NCBI GenBank assembly: GCA_963691705.1
Contig: OY829541.1
Location: forward strand, 67,551,189-67,615,188
DNA from: Viola odorata
Lineage: Eukaryota > Streptophyta > Magnoliopsida > Malpighiales > Violaceae
DNA: 64,000 bases
Reading direction: 5' to 3'
Positions 28,996 through 40,955 of the stretch are shown piece after piece. The translations under genes were made by a program, and so were the position numbers. A model generated the notes under the pieces. It was not told the DNA's origin. It was given only the letters and a program-made list of their open reading frames with translations, and did no database searches. Each line of letters begins with the position of its first letter. The first letter of the stretch is position 1.

Positions 28996-30280
28996 CTGTT
29001 TAATATTTTCAGTTTTTCCCTAAAATTTTAATTTTATGGTGTGTAAGAAAACACATGCTTCTGTGTGTACAGAAACTTTTTAGAATGGAGTTACTTTTAT
29101 CCATTTTACTTCTCCATGTTCGATTGAGAGAGGATTTCCAAATGCATGATGACCATAGGTAATTTGGCTGGTGCATACCTAATTTCAAACTGCTGCATTT
29201 GTAATTTCCATTGCTTACTTAAGTTTTACCATGCATGATGCTTGGCAACTGACCGAGTTTGAACTGTAATGGCGCAGGTTCTTTTTGGTATGTGTGCTGC
29301 TAATTTCCCTGCTCTAGTGTCATTTTGATGATAATGTTGGTTTTGAGGTTTTATATATCTGCTACCCAGTCAGTTAATCTCCCCTGTTGTTCTGCAGGTT
29401 TTATGTTGCGGAGGTTCTCCTTGCTTTGGAGTACTTGCACATGCTTGGGATAATTTACAGAGATCTTAAACCAGAGAATGTTTTGGTGAGAGAAGATGGG
29501 CATATAATGCTTTCAGATTTTGATCTCTCTCTAAGATGCGCTGTCTGCCCAACTCTGGTCAGATCATCAAACCCAATTGTGGAGTCGAAAAATTCAGGCT
29601 ATTGTGTGCAGCCTTCTTGCATTGAGCCAACCTGTGTAATTCAACCAGATTGCATCCAACCAGTATGTTTCGGACCACGCTTCTTTAAGTCAAAGAAAGA
29701 CAAAAAATCAAAGTCAAAGCCAAAGAATGAAACGAACCATCAAGTAAGCCCTCTCCCTGAGCTCATTGCTGAACCCACAAGTGCTAGATCGATGTCATTT
29801 GTTGGCACACACGAGTACTTGGCTCCTGAAATAATCAAAGGTGAAGGCCATGGCAGTGCTGTAGACTGGTGGACACTCGGAATCTTTCTCTATGAGCTTC
29901 TGTTTGGTAAAACTCCGTTCAAGGGAACAGGAAATCGTGCTACTTTGTTTAATGTGGTTGGCCAGCCATTAAGATTTCCAGAATCACCACCTGTGAGCTT
30001 TGCAGCCAGGGACTTGATCAGAGGTTTACTAGTGAAAGAACCGCAGAATCGTCTTGCTTACAGGCGTGGAGCTACTGAGATTAAACAGCATCCATTTTTC
30101 CAGAGTATTAACTGGGCACTCATTCGTTGTACAACCCCACCGGACGTCCCAAAGCCAGCAGTGATGGAACTTCTCATGCGAAGTGATGTGCAGAAAGCAC
30201 CCACCACCACTGGTGGCAATGCGCCAGGTGTAGATGTGAAGCCAACAACAGGTAATTATTTCGAGATGGATTTCTTTTGA
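27713..30280 (+). CDS. AGC VIII serine/threonine protein kinase, D6PK/PVPK-1-like
   Basis: Two exons, 27713-28875 and 29398-30280, join AG|G to give about 681 residues. A Ser-rich, disordered N-terminal region of about 280 residues precedes the kinase domain. Visible kinase motifs: Gly loop [14 protein letters not shown], catalytic Lys in [18 protein letters not shown], and DFDLSLR, the DFD form of DFG that marks plant AGC VIII kinases. The activation segment has the typical insertion of about 85 residues (Cys-rich, then a Lys/Ser basic tract) before [26 protein letters not shown]. The chain ends NYFEMDFF, a hydrophobic C-terminal motif used for PDK1 docking in this family. Relatives phosphorylate PIN auxin carriers at the plasma membrane; that role is family knowledge. 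The start at 27713 was chosen as the first ATG after the likely 5' UTR intron. The coding intron contains a 34-base G run. Confidence 0.93.
28962..28995 (+). repeat. Uninterrupted poly-G tract (34 G) in the kinase intron
   Basis: Thirty-four consecutive G on the coding strand, about 90 bases after the donor site at 28876. Such a tract can form G-quadruplexes in DNA or pre-mRNA and is also a common sequencing or assembly trouble spot, so the exact length is uncertain. Confidence 0.95.
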
Positions 30281-30880
30281 TTCTTGTTGTTGGTCTTTCG
30301 TTACGGACACAAGTTGCAATCATGCCAATTGTGTTGTGCTTCAAATTCAATGGTTTCTTTTCCATTACGAAGGGATACGGGTCTGTTGTCTCCCTTAAAT
30401 AGGCACATGTAATGTAACTACTACTACTACTTAGGAGAAATGCAAATGCAGTTAAAGGAGGAGCGAATCGCCGACATTTTCATTTTCTGTGACTGGCTGC
30501 CATGTCTTGTAACTTTTAGTGAATGTATAGTTTGTTTTATCCAAAATCCTGAATTCTTTTACGTCTTATATGATTAAGTTTCCCCATCACCAATGGAGGG
30601 TTCAAACCTGCCCTTTTAGCTTCTCTTTCTTTTTTTCTTTTTTTTTTCAATGATTTTTTTAACGTAAACTCAAACTCAAACTCGAGAGCTAACTTTATGC
30701 TTTGCAAGATGTACAACTCGGTGGTAAGTTTCTCGGAACTATGAAATTCTATTCTATAGTCTGTAATATTATAAAATTTTATTAGATGTCATGATGTAGA
30801 TTGCTTACATGTGCATCATTATTGCAATTCTCTCCACCTTGAAAGTTGAAAGTTTAAAAGCACCACCAACTTGGCCTTTG
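30281..30880. other. 3' UTR of the kinase gene and spacer
   Basis: No coding signal. The first 250 bases are probably 3' UTR. A CT/T-rich run lies near 30620-30660. A sequence at about 30785-30830 recurs as a direct repeat near 32735-32777. Confidence 0.4.
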
Positions 30881-32330
30881 ATCCTGTAGACCCTCCGGCA
30901 GTTTATTTTTATCTCCTCGGGACATTTCAGCCGCGTTGTTCTGTAGACCTGTACCTATTTGACAGTTATTTAGGAAAGCAACTCAACCAGGAGGTCCACT
31001 TGAGCAGACCCATCATAGATGGAAACTCTAGTTGCTCCACCTTTATCAGGTTGGAGACGCATGATACCTTTTTTCACGAGTTCATGCTTTGGATGATTCA
31101 GATCGAACAGGTTGAAGTGAATATTGAAGAAGGTGCAACAGAGTGGGATTGTTACTTAAGGCTTAGACAATGGAATAAGGTGCCGGTGGAACAACACAAG
31201 TCTCTCGTGCGTATCAACAGTTTCACCAACAATATAACCATACACAGCACGGGGGGGAGCTTCTGAATAACGAAGTGGTTTGGCTACAACTGTAATACGG
31301 GCACATGGATGCTGATCGAACTGTACTACGGGCACCGTACCACACTTCTGGTTGCTGCAAATCCCCCCAAATTTCGTGGAGGAGAATTCAGTAGAAGCAT
31401 GTTTAGCAGCTGATAACGCATTATTCCATCTGGATTGCCGAACGTCGACAGATCTCCAAGTCCTTTGATCATATGCACAGTACTGGAGACCATGCAATCA
31501 TCATTGGAGTCCACATCCTCATCGATGTCAGTACACCACAAGATCTTGACCTCCATATCAGCAACAGAGCTAGGGACACGGACTGTAGTCACTCCATATC
31601 CGATAGCCTCGACACATAAGAGTCCCATTGAAGATGTTATGGTCACGGTCATGCACATAATGAAACAGACAGAAGTAGAGATTGAAGAGGGAATCTTGGC
31701 ACAATACTACCTTATTCCTGGACAGTGGAATGGGTTCGTGGCCAGGAATTACACATTCGCTATTCTCTCCCTCCATGTGGAATATCACAGTTTCACCCTC
31801 CTCACCAGTAAAGCTGTTTGTAGCACGAATCTTACCAAACACCTTAACATGCTACTTATTATCGAGTAGTGTAATCTTAACTATGGCTACCTCGTAAGGA
31901 CAAAACAGCGTGTATTTCATTGTAACCGAGCCTTGTTTTCCATTTATTTTAGTTTCGATTATCCTGTTGAACTTCACAGGAATATAACCTGCAGGATCAC
32001 AAACAATACCCCTGCAGAACTTTCAGGCGCGGTTCATCCTTGAGATCAGCCCAGAAATCTAAGAAATCATCATCATAAATGTAGTAATCCTCTCGGATGT
32101 TTGGGGTAAGGAGAAGTCCTTCCCCGTTAGGGATATCATCTGCACCATCTCGATCTCGGTGGTATAGAGGAAGAGGCATCCCTGTATGATCAATGATGCC
32201 ATGAACTTTGCAACTATCAACCCCATCGTGTTGCTTGATGAGAATGCTGAACACCTCAGCCATGGGTCCTAGTTCTAAATCAAACAAATCCAAATTCAAC
32301 AATAAGAGCAAGATTATATACAATTGATCA
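30880..32330 (-). pseudogene. Decayed DUF6598 (JIP60 C-terminal-like) locus
   Basis: On the minus strand the segment from about 32278 down reads AEVFSILIKQHDG, then KVHGIIDHTGMPLPLYHRD and GEGLLLTPN, followed in another frame by IVCDPAGYIPVKFNR and, past a TAG, by KVFGKIRATNSFTGEEGE and IPLSRNKVVL. The order (V.G.I near the start, then a beta-rich stretch, then G.I.A and I.LSR..V) resembles the DUF6598 domain, best known from cereal jasmonate-induced proteins. Further down, VYGYIVGETVDTHERLVLFHR and PLSKP look like a second partial copy in a different frame. At least one stop and several frame changes interrupt any reading, so I call it a pseudogene; unseen introns could explain part of this. 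No ribosome-inactivating N-glycosidase domain was recognised. The family call is from pattern memory and is moderate at best. Confidence 0.45.
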
Positions 32331-32339
32331 ACTAACATA

Positions 32340-34026
32340 TGATTGACGAAAGTGGGGTGACACTTTCCTTAGATTTGATAATCAAAGCAAATAAAATTAA
32401 TACTTACTAATTATAACAGAAAATTAATTAAAAAGGGTAACATTAAAAGGCTAAGTTGTTCCAATTAATGACAATGCTACACAAATTAAAATCATTTCAT
32501 ATATAATTTCTTTAATTTATACTAATCAAAGTAAACGAAATTAATACTTACTAATTATAATTAAAAAAGTTAGTTTAAAAATGTAATATTTTAAATGCTA
32601 AGTAATTTGTTTATAATGAAGTAAAACTTTAAATAAATAAGTAAAGCGCAAATCAACTAAACAGAGAAAAAAAATCATAATATTACAAAATTATGAAATT
32701 TATTTTTATTTTTATCATAAATTATGAAAATTTATTATGACATCATTGCTTACATATGCATCGTTATTGCAATTCTATGAAGGGAAAAAAAATACGGTTC
32801 TTGATCATCTTGAATGGCTTGAAGCCTACAAATGTATCGAATTTATATGGTCGGTTACGATAGGATATTCACACCAAGAAAAATACATGTAACTTTATAA
32901 TTGAGCATAAAAAGTAATTTTAATTAGCAACACAATACATCAAGAAAATTCCACATCTCGAATAAAAGAGTTTTAAAATGTAAGGTATTTTGCATAATAT
33001 AATGTAATTAATGTACCAATATTAATTGCGGTCAAATGGTAAAAAATTTGCTCACATTTAATTGAAGTCTTAATTTTTTGAGAACTAAGTATAACCATAT
33101 TAGAAGAACCATCTATTTTAAATAACTCGATAATATTCGAACGAAATCAATGAGGATTTGTTTTTATATATAGATATCGACGGGAAAAAATATATGTAAA
33201 TAATGTATTAGTTGTATATGGAGCGAATGGACCATTGACTTACTTAGCGAATGATTAACAAATGAAATCCAAGTCACTGCTCGGTGATGAATAAAATATG
33301 AAGGCCGAACTGCAATGGAACGCGTCATCAATTTTGTTCATCACGTGACGTGATAATGTCACTATAACAATCCTCCGGTTCAAATAATAAAAGAATTTCC
33401 GTACCTGTTTTATCCACGCGCCTAGAGGAATTTTCACCCCACGCCACTGAATTATTGTTATCACAGGAATGACAGTATACTGTATACATTATTTGAATGG
33501 TAACATGATATAATTAAATCAATAGTAGTAAAAAACACCATAAGAATTGGAAGAAAAACTGGACATTCTAATTTAATTGTAATCTAATGACATTAAGTTT
33601 TTTTCTTTTTTTCTTTTTAAGGGAATAAATAATTCCATTAAGAAAAGTTAACTAAATTCAAGTTACAAAAAAAAATTAGAGGGACATCTCTCATTATAAT
33701 AATCTCATCGAAAAAGGAAAGTGCAAGGTTTGTGAGGTGATGAGCTGGGTTATTTGCTTCTCAAGAATATAAGAATGACTGAAGTTATTAAATAGACTAA
33801 CCATAGATTTAATCTCCTATATCAAATCACTAAAGTAGGATTCATGTGAAGCAACTTTCTAATAAAATATTTTAAAATAATATCATATGGAATTTTCAAG
33901 TTTGTGATTCTGACATTCTGTCATTTTATATCTAGTTAGGGTAAGGTCAGACTTGTATGTGTGAAGACAGCATGACCTGACCCACGTAATGACCCGAAGG
34001 AAAGAAACAAGAAAAGAATTATCTAA
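32340..34026. other. AT-rich intergenic DNA
   Basis: No gene seen. It contains two copies of a motif around AATTAATACTTACTAATTATAA (about 32395 and 32540), the downstream copy of the direct repeat near 32735-32777, and a palindromic ATCACGTGACGTGAT-like site near 33340. Open frames are short and lack character. Confidence 0.4.
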
Positions 34027-34957
34027 TACTCCCCCCCCCTTCTTTGATAGAATGTCGTTTTAGACATTCAGCCTCTTTCCTTAAACAATGTCGTTCTCAC
34101 ATTTTCTCCCTTATTCTCACTATTTTGCCCTTGCCTTCTCAACTGCATCCACTCTCTCTCACCTCAAGCATCTCAATCCATCAAATTTTGGGAAGCAAGC
34201 GAAGCAAGACAGTAGTAAATCTAAAAAAATTGAACAAAAATTACAGATCCATGGCTGCTGCGATTCCTCCTTGCTTCGATTTCTGATTTTCCTTTTTCTT
34301 TTCCGAAGTCTGAGATGGTGGCGCGGTTGTGGACGGTAAAGGTGAATCGGTGATTGATGGTGATTGGTGTTGGGAGACAGTGGTAATTTTGCAGATGGGT
34401 TAGGATTGGATTTAATTTGCATGAGGGTTGAATTTAATTTGGAGGAGGATGGCTTCAAATTTAATTTTGCAATTGGGTGTTGGATGGCTTCAAATTTAAT
34501 TTTGATTTGGTGCAGAGGTGGTAATTGATTTTTGCATGGTGACGATTTGGTGTTGGTTGTCTGATTGAGTGGTTTGGGAGACACGATTTGGTGTTGGTGG
34601 TGGATGACGATGCGGCTGGGTTTGCTAGTGCGGTGGTTGTGGCTGGCGGTGGTTGGCAGTGGTGGTTTTTGCTGGTTTGGGGATTGGTTTTAATTTGGAT
34701 TTGGGTGGAATTAATTCAAGTTTGGTGGGTGGCAGTAGTGGTTGTGGTGGTGAAGATTTGGGATTAAGGATATGAGGTTTTAATTTGGTGATTGAGATGG
34801 TTTTGATCAAATTGCAGAAGTTTGAAGGCAAAGATTGAGGATGGTAGTGAGTGAAAAATTGAGAGGATAATTGAGAGCAAATATATAATCAAACACACAG
34901 AACATTCATTCCTTAATCTGTGTGCCCATCCCTCAAACAAGTTTGAGGAGGGAGTAC
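34027..34957. mobile_element. Possible non-autonomous element with short TACTCCCTCC-type inverted ends
   Basis: The left end reads AATACTCCCCCC and the right end, reverse complemented, reads TTAGTACTCCCTCC, a common look for short-TIR plant elements. Between them the top strand is strongly GGT/TTGG-rich (about 34310-34800), making long but meaningless open frames on both strands. TIR similarity covers only 10-14 bases and I could not fix a target duplication, so this is tentative. Confidence 0.3.
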
Positions 34958-35265
34958 TAATGTACACACCGCTGACAACGTTCTAACTGCAAGTATCAAA
35001 TTGCATTCAAATTCACTAAACTTGGCGCGTGCTCACCATGCAACTACCCCGCGATTTCACCTAACTATCCCCGTGTCCCACACCTCCAATATCATCTCCG
35101 TTCTCTTCCCTCACGCGAAACGAGAAAAACCAACAACCCTCTCTCTATATGCGCATTGCGCACCCTGCTCGTTTTCTCTCTTCTTCACTGACCTTCCTCT
35201 CCTCTCAATCAACACTTCTCTTCCCTGTCAAAACCCTAACCGCAGCAACAACCGTACGGCTCTCA

Positions 35266-37365
35266 ATGTCGGAGGCCGAGAATGTTGTTTCCGCGGCTAT
35301 CCCGGCCGATGCTGCCGATGACGAAGACGCAAAGTACGGTTTCACGCGGCCGGAAATGAACCAACTCAGCCTCTCTGGTTCAGTCGATCCCTACGACCGC
35401 CACCTGTTCCTCTGCTTCAAGGACCCAAGCTCGTGGCTACCTCGCGTCGAGGAAGATCCTCTCCTCCCCAAACTCCTCGCGTCCTCCATCAAGTCCCGCA
35501 AAAACGACATCACAACCAAGGTTCGTCCCCTTCAATTCTCTCGTTTGTTGTTCCTTTTGTTCTAGCTGTTTTCTTCTCCTAATTTTTGCTTTCATTTGTA
35601 GACTAAAGTGACAGTATGCGAAGCAGGAGACGGCACTGACTTTGAAAACGGCGATGTTTTGGTGTTTCCTGAGATGATCAAATTGAAGTGAGTTTTCGTA
35701 CTTCGCTCACTACAAATTGTACCTCTAAGATTTTGCTTGTGTATCTTCAGTTTCATCCTTATGGTTGCTTCTGTGAATTGCGATGCATTTATGTGATTTT
35801 ACCCAGTGAAATTAAGTTCTCTGCATAAGAGTCTTGGTCGTATGAAATCTTAACAAAGAGCTTAATTGATAAAACTAATCTAGAAGGACGGAATGGAAAG
35901 ATCTTGTAATATGTTATGGCCTCTGCTTTATGCCTTTTAAATTCTTAGATCTTTTGATGATGCTGAGATGATTTGTTTGTTTATGGTAAGGGGATTGACC
36001 GAGGAAACAGTGGATTCATTTGTTGAAGATGTGGTGGTGAATGGAAAGCCATGGAGCGGCGGAATACAGGAGGTGGTGACTGGTTCTTATGTGTTTGTGT
36101 GTGCTCATGGAAGCCGTGACAAGAGATGCGGTGTCTGTGGGCCAGTTCTTATTGAAAAGCTTAAGGAGGGTGTTGAGTCTCGTGGATTGAAGGATCAAGT
36201 TTTTGTTAGAGCATGCTCACATGTTGGGGGGCACAAGTACTCTGGGAATTTGATCATATATAGCCCGGACAGGGAGGGTAAAATTATGGGCCACTGGTAT
36301 GATATTGTGGATGAATTTGTTGTTTTTGGTAATTGCAATATCACGGTTTAGATGGATATTTTTAACGTGGTTTGTTTCTTTAGGTATGGATATGTTACTC
36401 CTGATGATGTGCCAGAACTTCTGGATGAGCATATTGGGAAAGGAGTTGTGATTGAGCGGATTTGGAGGTTTGTGCTCATGCATAATACTTTTCAGTTTTT
36501 TGTTGCCAATGTACTTATACGTGCTAATAGTGACCAGGTCCCACATTTATTCTGTTTCTTCATTGTCACTTACTAGCCTGGTTGGTGGTGCTTGTTGTTA
36601 GGGAGGCTTCATTGGATTTTTTTTTTTTAATAATTAAATGTGTTCTTTGCATCTTTTTTCTTCATCACTTGATAACTGATGGGCACGGGGGGTTAAAAGC
36701 ATATTTGCTTAATCCAAATTAACTTTGTTTTCTTGTCTTTTTCAGTTTGTATTCATTAAGTTGCCTTTTATGAAAGGCATTGTGGAAATTACGATTGCTT
36801 GCATGTTGCTTTCCATTCATTTTGTTTAGATTGCCAAAGATGGGATGCTTGTTGTCCTGTGATTTAATTGGAAGAGCTTCATTTCACAAATCTATTTTAG
36901 ATTTTGATTTGTCATCGAATAGTAACTGAATATTTTCAATGTGTCCTTCGCATGCCGATTCACAGGAATCCATGTTCTTCATTCTTTTAGTGTATCATTC
37001 CTTCCATAATGAACTGCAGGGGACAAATGGGGCCATCTACTAAAGAAGTTGAAAAAGTGGTTGAACAAAAGCTTCCAAATGGAGATGAAGTAAGGAAAGG
37101 CCAGAAAGATGTAGAAAACAACGGTGAAGCCAGCAAAGATAATGTGGCCAGCTGTTGCCAGGGTGCCAATGGCTTTTTATGCTGCAGAGAGGGAAATATG
37201 GAAGCAACTGAAGAAAATAAAGTGAAGGATGGAAAGAAGGGGTTGGGTAAACTGTCATGCTGGGCTAGTTCACTGGATCGAAGTGAAGTTTATGCGGCGG
37301 CGGCAGTGGTTGGAGCAGTGGGAACTATCGCAGTTGCTTATAGCATATATAAGAGGTCAGGCTGA
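35266..37365 (+). CDS. Sucrase/ferredoxin-like family protein (Apd1/AIM32-type thioredoxin-like ferredoxin)
   Basis: Five exons, 35266-35520, 35602-35687, 35991-36296, 36384-36467 and 37020-37365, all GT-AG and in frame, give about 358 residues. The Suc_Fer-like domain is clear: VFVCAHGSRDKRCGVCGP (a C-x8-C pair) and ACSHVGGHKYSGNLIIY (an HxxxH pair) supply the two Cys and two His that in yeast Apd1 relatives hold a [2Fe-2S] cluster. GHWYGYVTPDDVPELLDEHI follows. A Lys/Glu-rich linker with Cys pairs leads to a C-terminal hydrophobic segment (VYAAAAVVGAVGTIAVAYSI) ending in KRSG, so the protein is probably tail-anchored. An in-frame ATG at 35149 would add 39 residues rich in Ser, Leu, Thr and Arg, resembling an organelle transit peptide; which start is used cannot be decided here. 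Physiological role in plants is not settled. Confidence 0.9.
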
Positions 37366-37998
37366 AATGTGCCTTGTAGTCCATGAATTAGGATTCGCTA
37401 AGCGGGTGAATGGCCCTTTATATATACTGTCTAAAAAGATAGTACCGGTGGTTGAATAATCCTCCAAACCTCATACTTTAGGGGATAGATATATATATTC
37501 TTGTTATCATGGCGGGGAATGTTTCTCCAAATTTTAGCCAGCTAAGGAGTTAAGCTTGGCCCCTTCCATTTTGTTTTTGTTATTTGTGAATTACTCGAAG
37601 GTTACTAGCATGACTGTATGGTGAAACATTTGGAGTGTCATCTTAATTGCAAGGGAGCCATGTCAAATTCTTGTTTGGTGTGTACTGTTGTCCAATTCTT
37701 GATAGTTTCTTGTGGATAATTTTGAGCTGTATTTAAGCGAATTCTTCCTTTATCAGTTTGGATGTCCGTGCAAGTAATATTTGCAATTCGGAGTCTATGT
37801 TCGGAGTATTCTGGAAAACATAAGAATTGGGAAAATATCTGGTGAATGTTTTGTTGCATACACAGATGGCTACAGCCTATAACCCGTTGTCATTGAATCT
37901 GATGATCCTAATTTGCAAAGCCAATCCTAATTTGCAGAGGCCCCAATCTCGTCTTCCCTAATAACAGATGAGCACTCCTAGATCAAAACATGCCCGTT
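37366..37998. other. Convergent 3' spacer between the Suc_Fer gene (+) and the ARM gene (-)
   Basis: Contains the 3' UTRs of both flanking genes. A TATATATA run lies near 37488. Near 37904-37938 a short sequence around CCTAATTTGCA is repeated in tandem. No coding signal. Confidence 0.4.
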
Positions 37999-39354
37999 TT
38001 ATGTGTTAAGCTTCGCAATCATCTCCTGTACTAACCTAAGTGTTGCTGTCCCTGCAACTTCCTCTCCCTCTGCATCAATTTCTTGCATAATTTGCTCTAC
38101 AAGCTCGTGCTTCGATTGTTTACTTCTCGAGCCATAACTCGGACAATCTCTCAGAAGCAGCAACAGTTCTTGAGCTGCATTCTTAGCCCTCCATGTCCCA
38201 TCTATACTCAACTGAAGCAGGCCGGGCATTATACCTTCCCTTAGGATCAATCCCCTGTAATTGTCTCTGCTGCTCTGGCATATGAGAAGGAGAATTCCCA
38301 CTGCATGCTCTTTGCTCTGTGGAGAACCCTCTTCAATCGTCTCAACCAACGCCTGAATTGCTCCTCCTGTTCCAGCAGTTTGCCCCAGGGCAGTCTCCGT
38401 CGAAGCAACAATGTTTTCGAGCAGCGTCATTGCCTTCTCAACCAACTCTGATGATTTTTCATCTCGGTCGATCTGTTGAAGCAAGGTAAGAACTATACCA
38501 GAGGAGATAGTTGATGGAATAGTCTGATGACAAGTTGAAAGATTGTGGAGGGTAGCTAGAGCATCAAGCTTGACTTGCAGGCTAATGCTGTTTGTGTTTT
38601 CCTGATGCAGATTGTCTCGGTCCAGGATTTCTACGAGGAGTGGGATAGCACCAGATGATGCAATTGCTAGCTTGTTTGCTTTAGCGGAAGAGATGATCAA
38701 TAAAGCTGCTATTACAAGTTCAGTGAGACTCAGACTCGTGCTCGCATTCAAGGAGCTCTAACAAAACAGGTATGACCCCTGATCTCACAATTCGAATCTT
38801 ATTCCTGCAGAACATTAATTACCAAATGAAGCATTTGTTAGTTTCATTCTCTGTTATCAAATATGTTTGTATAACAAATGAGCATGACCCCTGAAACAAC
38901 AATGTCAAACCTAAGATTCGGCTGGGGTTGTTTTCTTTCAAATTAGTAAAAGTTCCCCGTTTTTTAAAGTGTATATTCTATAAATTCCACAACCAGTTTC
39001 ATAAACGAGGATTGAAGCCACGGCCTTTTAAGTATGAGAGTGCCGAACCACTCAAACCACTTCCCTCCTAACGGATATGCATATTCTATAAGCTGATTAT
39101 AAATAAGCACAATCACATATCTGAGAGCAAATAACTAACCGTTCACTGCCAAACGCAAGGCTGAGCAAACCGAATAGAGCAGCTTCAATGGCTTCGTAAT
39201 CTTGTGAGCGAAGCATTGATATCAAAGGAGCTATAACTCCTCTTTCAGCCAACTTCTGCCTTTGCTTGCCACTAAGTTTTCCTAATTCAGAAGAAGCCTG
39301 AATCTTTTCTTCTCGGCAGCCATGGAAAAGATTTTGCATCACAGACTCCTCCAT
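37999..39354 (-). CDS. ARM-repeat protein (U-box-protein-like, no U-box) with an apparent one-base frameshift
   Basis: Exon 1 (39354-39140) encodes MEESVMQNLFHGCREEKIQ, then GVIAPLISMLRSQDYEAIEAALFGLLSLAFGSER. Exon 2 (38804-37999) opens NKIRIVRSGVIPVLLELL, then an ARM array: LTELVIAALLIISSAKANKLAIASSGAIPLLVEIL, LDALATLHNLS, GGAIQALVETIEEGSPQSKEHAVGILLLICQSSRDNYRGLILREG and a C-terminal helix. The best homology switches frame by one base near 38748: the first frame stops about 20 bases later, and the second is closed just upstream. With one base removed the protein would be about 339 residues, close to Arabidopsis ARM proteins of this type. Either the gene is broken in this genome or the base is a sequencing error. 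Family function is protein-protein interaction. A deleted copy lies at 53545-53958. Confidence 0.75.
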
Positions 39355-40376
39355 GGCTAGCCTTCTCTAGTAATAACGAAGACTACCATAATTAACTTTA
39401 TATGCTGTTATCTTTGGAGCGTGAAGCTATAATATTGGCATGGATATTGATGCTTGCTTGAGGATATGGTATTAGTTCTTTTGTGGGGATCCATTGTTTC
39501 ATGAAGAAGCAACTTCCTATTCTTTTTTATCAGTTTTTTGTATTTTTTTACTATGTTGTCTGATTAGGAAATACAATAAGATTTCCTGAGAATGAATCTT
39601 TAACTTTCCAGTTATAGAAGCAAACGCCTGCAGCTTTTTGGTTGGATCAATAACTAAGATATTATGCAAAAGATTTCCAGTGATCCTCAATTCAGGCGTA
39701 GGGATTCTTTGCTATTTCATAGTTCATGCCTAACTAATTGCAAAATCTTCACTTGCCTCCGTTCATATGAGGGTTTATTAGTATCATTGCTAAGATCATG
39801 TTGGTTGTGAATTGTGTTGGAGTGATAAAGAGGTTTGTTCATCCTTAATCAGGTTTGGTGATCAATACGATACCGAGATAGACATCCCTCTTCCAGACCC
39901 GATAATTCTCGAATTGGAAACCTTACTTGTTTACTTTACTTTCTATAAGATCCACTGATTAGTTCACTTGATCAAAATATGAAATATGAAATAAAGAATG
40001 GATAATATCTAAATAGAAAGCAATACCTTTCCCTTTTTCCTTTTTCCTTTTTCCTTTTCCCTTTTTCTTTTCTAGTTTTCATCATTTATCTTTTCTCAAA
40101 GTAACAGGGCATGATAAGAATTTATCACAAAAAAGAGGAGAACATAGAACTAAAAGGTGTAATCAAAGTATCTTGAGTTCGTCTCATTGGCTGACCAACA
40201 CAGTGTTATGTTCTTTGTTTTAAAATAAAAATAAAAATAAGATAAAAGATAAAGGATAATACATAATTATGTTTATATTTTTATCAGACATAATCAGTTA
40301 TATTAAAATTTAATTTTACAAAATACAACTTTAATTTTGCAAAAGGATAAGATTTTTCATTAAATTGCAGCAGCTA
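39355..40376. other. Spacer with pyrimidine microsatellite
   Basis: No gene seen. A run of TTTTTCC-type repeats lies at about 40027-40078. The 40 bases before 39354 are a short leader of the ARM gene. Confidence 0.4.
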
Positions 40377-40955
40377 TTACATGTTCTTCCATCGTTTGGA
40401 AACTCTAACCTTCAACCCATGTTTCATGCTAAGGTTCATAGAGTTACTTGGAGAGATATGATGATTCTCCACTACTCTGATGCAATAATTCATAATCAGA
40501 GAAGAGAGAACAACTTTCATCATCACCATTGCCAAATCTTTCCCCAAACAACTCCTCGGTCCTGCATTGAATGCTAAGTGCTTGTAAGGTGACACTCTTT
40601 TGATCTTTCCTTGCACGGAGATCCACCTCTCCGGCTAGAATTCCAAGCAGTCTTCACCCCATCTCTCTTTCACCCTTCCAATGGAGTATATAGAATAAAG
40701 GATCCTCGTGCTCTTGCCAATTTGATGACCACTTGGAAGAATGTCTTCTTCAATCGGAGCTCTGTGCTCGAAAGGTACTGGTGGATACAACCGAAGAAAC
40801 TTTTTGATTGTTGCGTGGAGAAAAACAAGTTTGTTCAGATCCCGGAAAGGGAAACCTCCATCAAACCCTGAAGCTTGTAATTGAGTTGATTTGATTTTTC
40901 GTAAGACTTTTGTTTCTGCAATGGGGTAAGTTGGGATTAAGATGGCTTTTGACAT
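40377..40955 (-). pseudogene. Truncated CYP96-like cytochrome P450 (C-terminal third only)
   Basis: The minus strand reads YPIAETKVLRKIK, then DLNKLVFLHATIKKFLRLYPP, IEEDILPSGHQIGKSTRILYSIYS and GEDCLEF, a TAG where the intact relative has Lys, then PERW in the same region and the haem loop FNAGPRSCLGKDLA, ending LKVRVSKRWKNM. This matches the C-terminal third of the intact P450 at 49117-50697, same strand. The N-terminal two thirds are absent. The ExxR Glu is lost (KKFLR), and a stop splits the remainder, so no active enzyme is possible. It is a degraded paralogue, most likely from local duplication. Confidence 0.88.

Noticed and set aside
30871..31869. Plus-strand open frames in the DUF6598-like region
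   Set aside because: The protein-like signal is on the minus strand; the plus frames lack family resemblance.
34088..34831. Open frames on both strands in the G/T-rich block
   Set aside because: Low-complexity translation of a biased sequence, no motifs, no splice signals.
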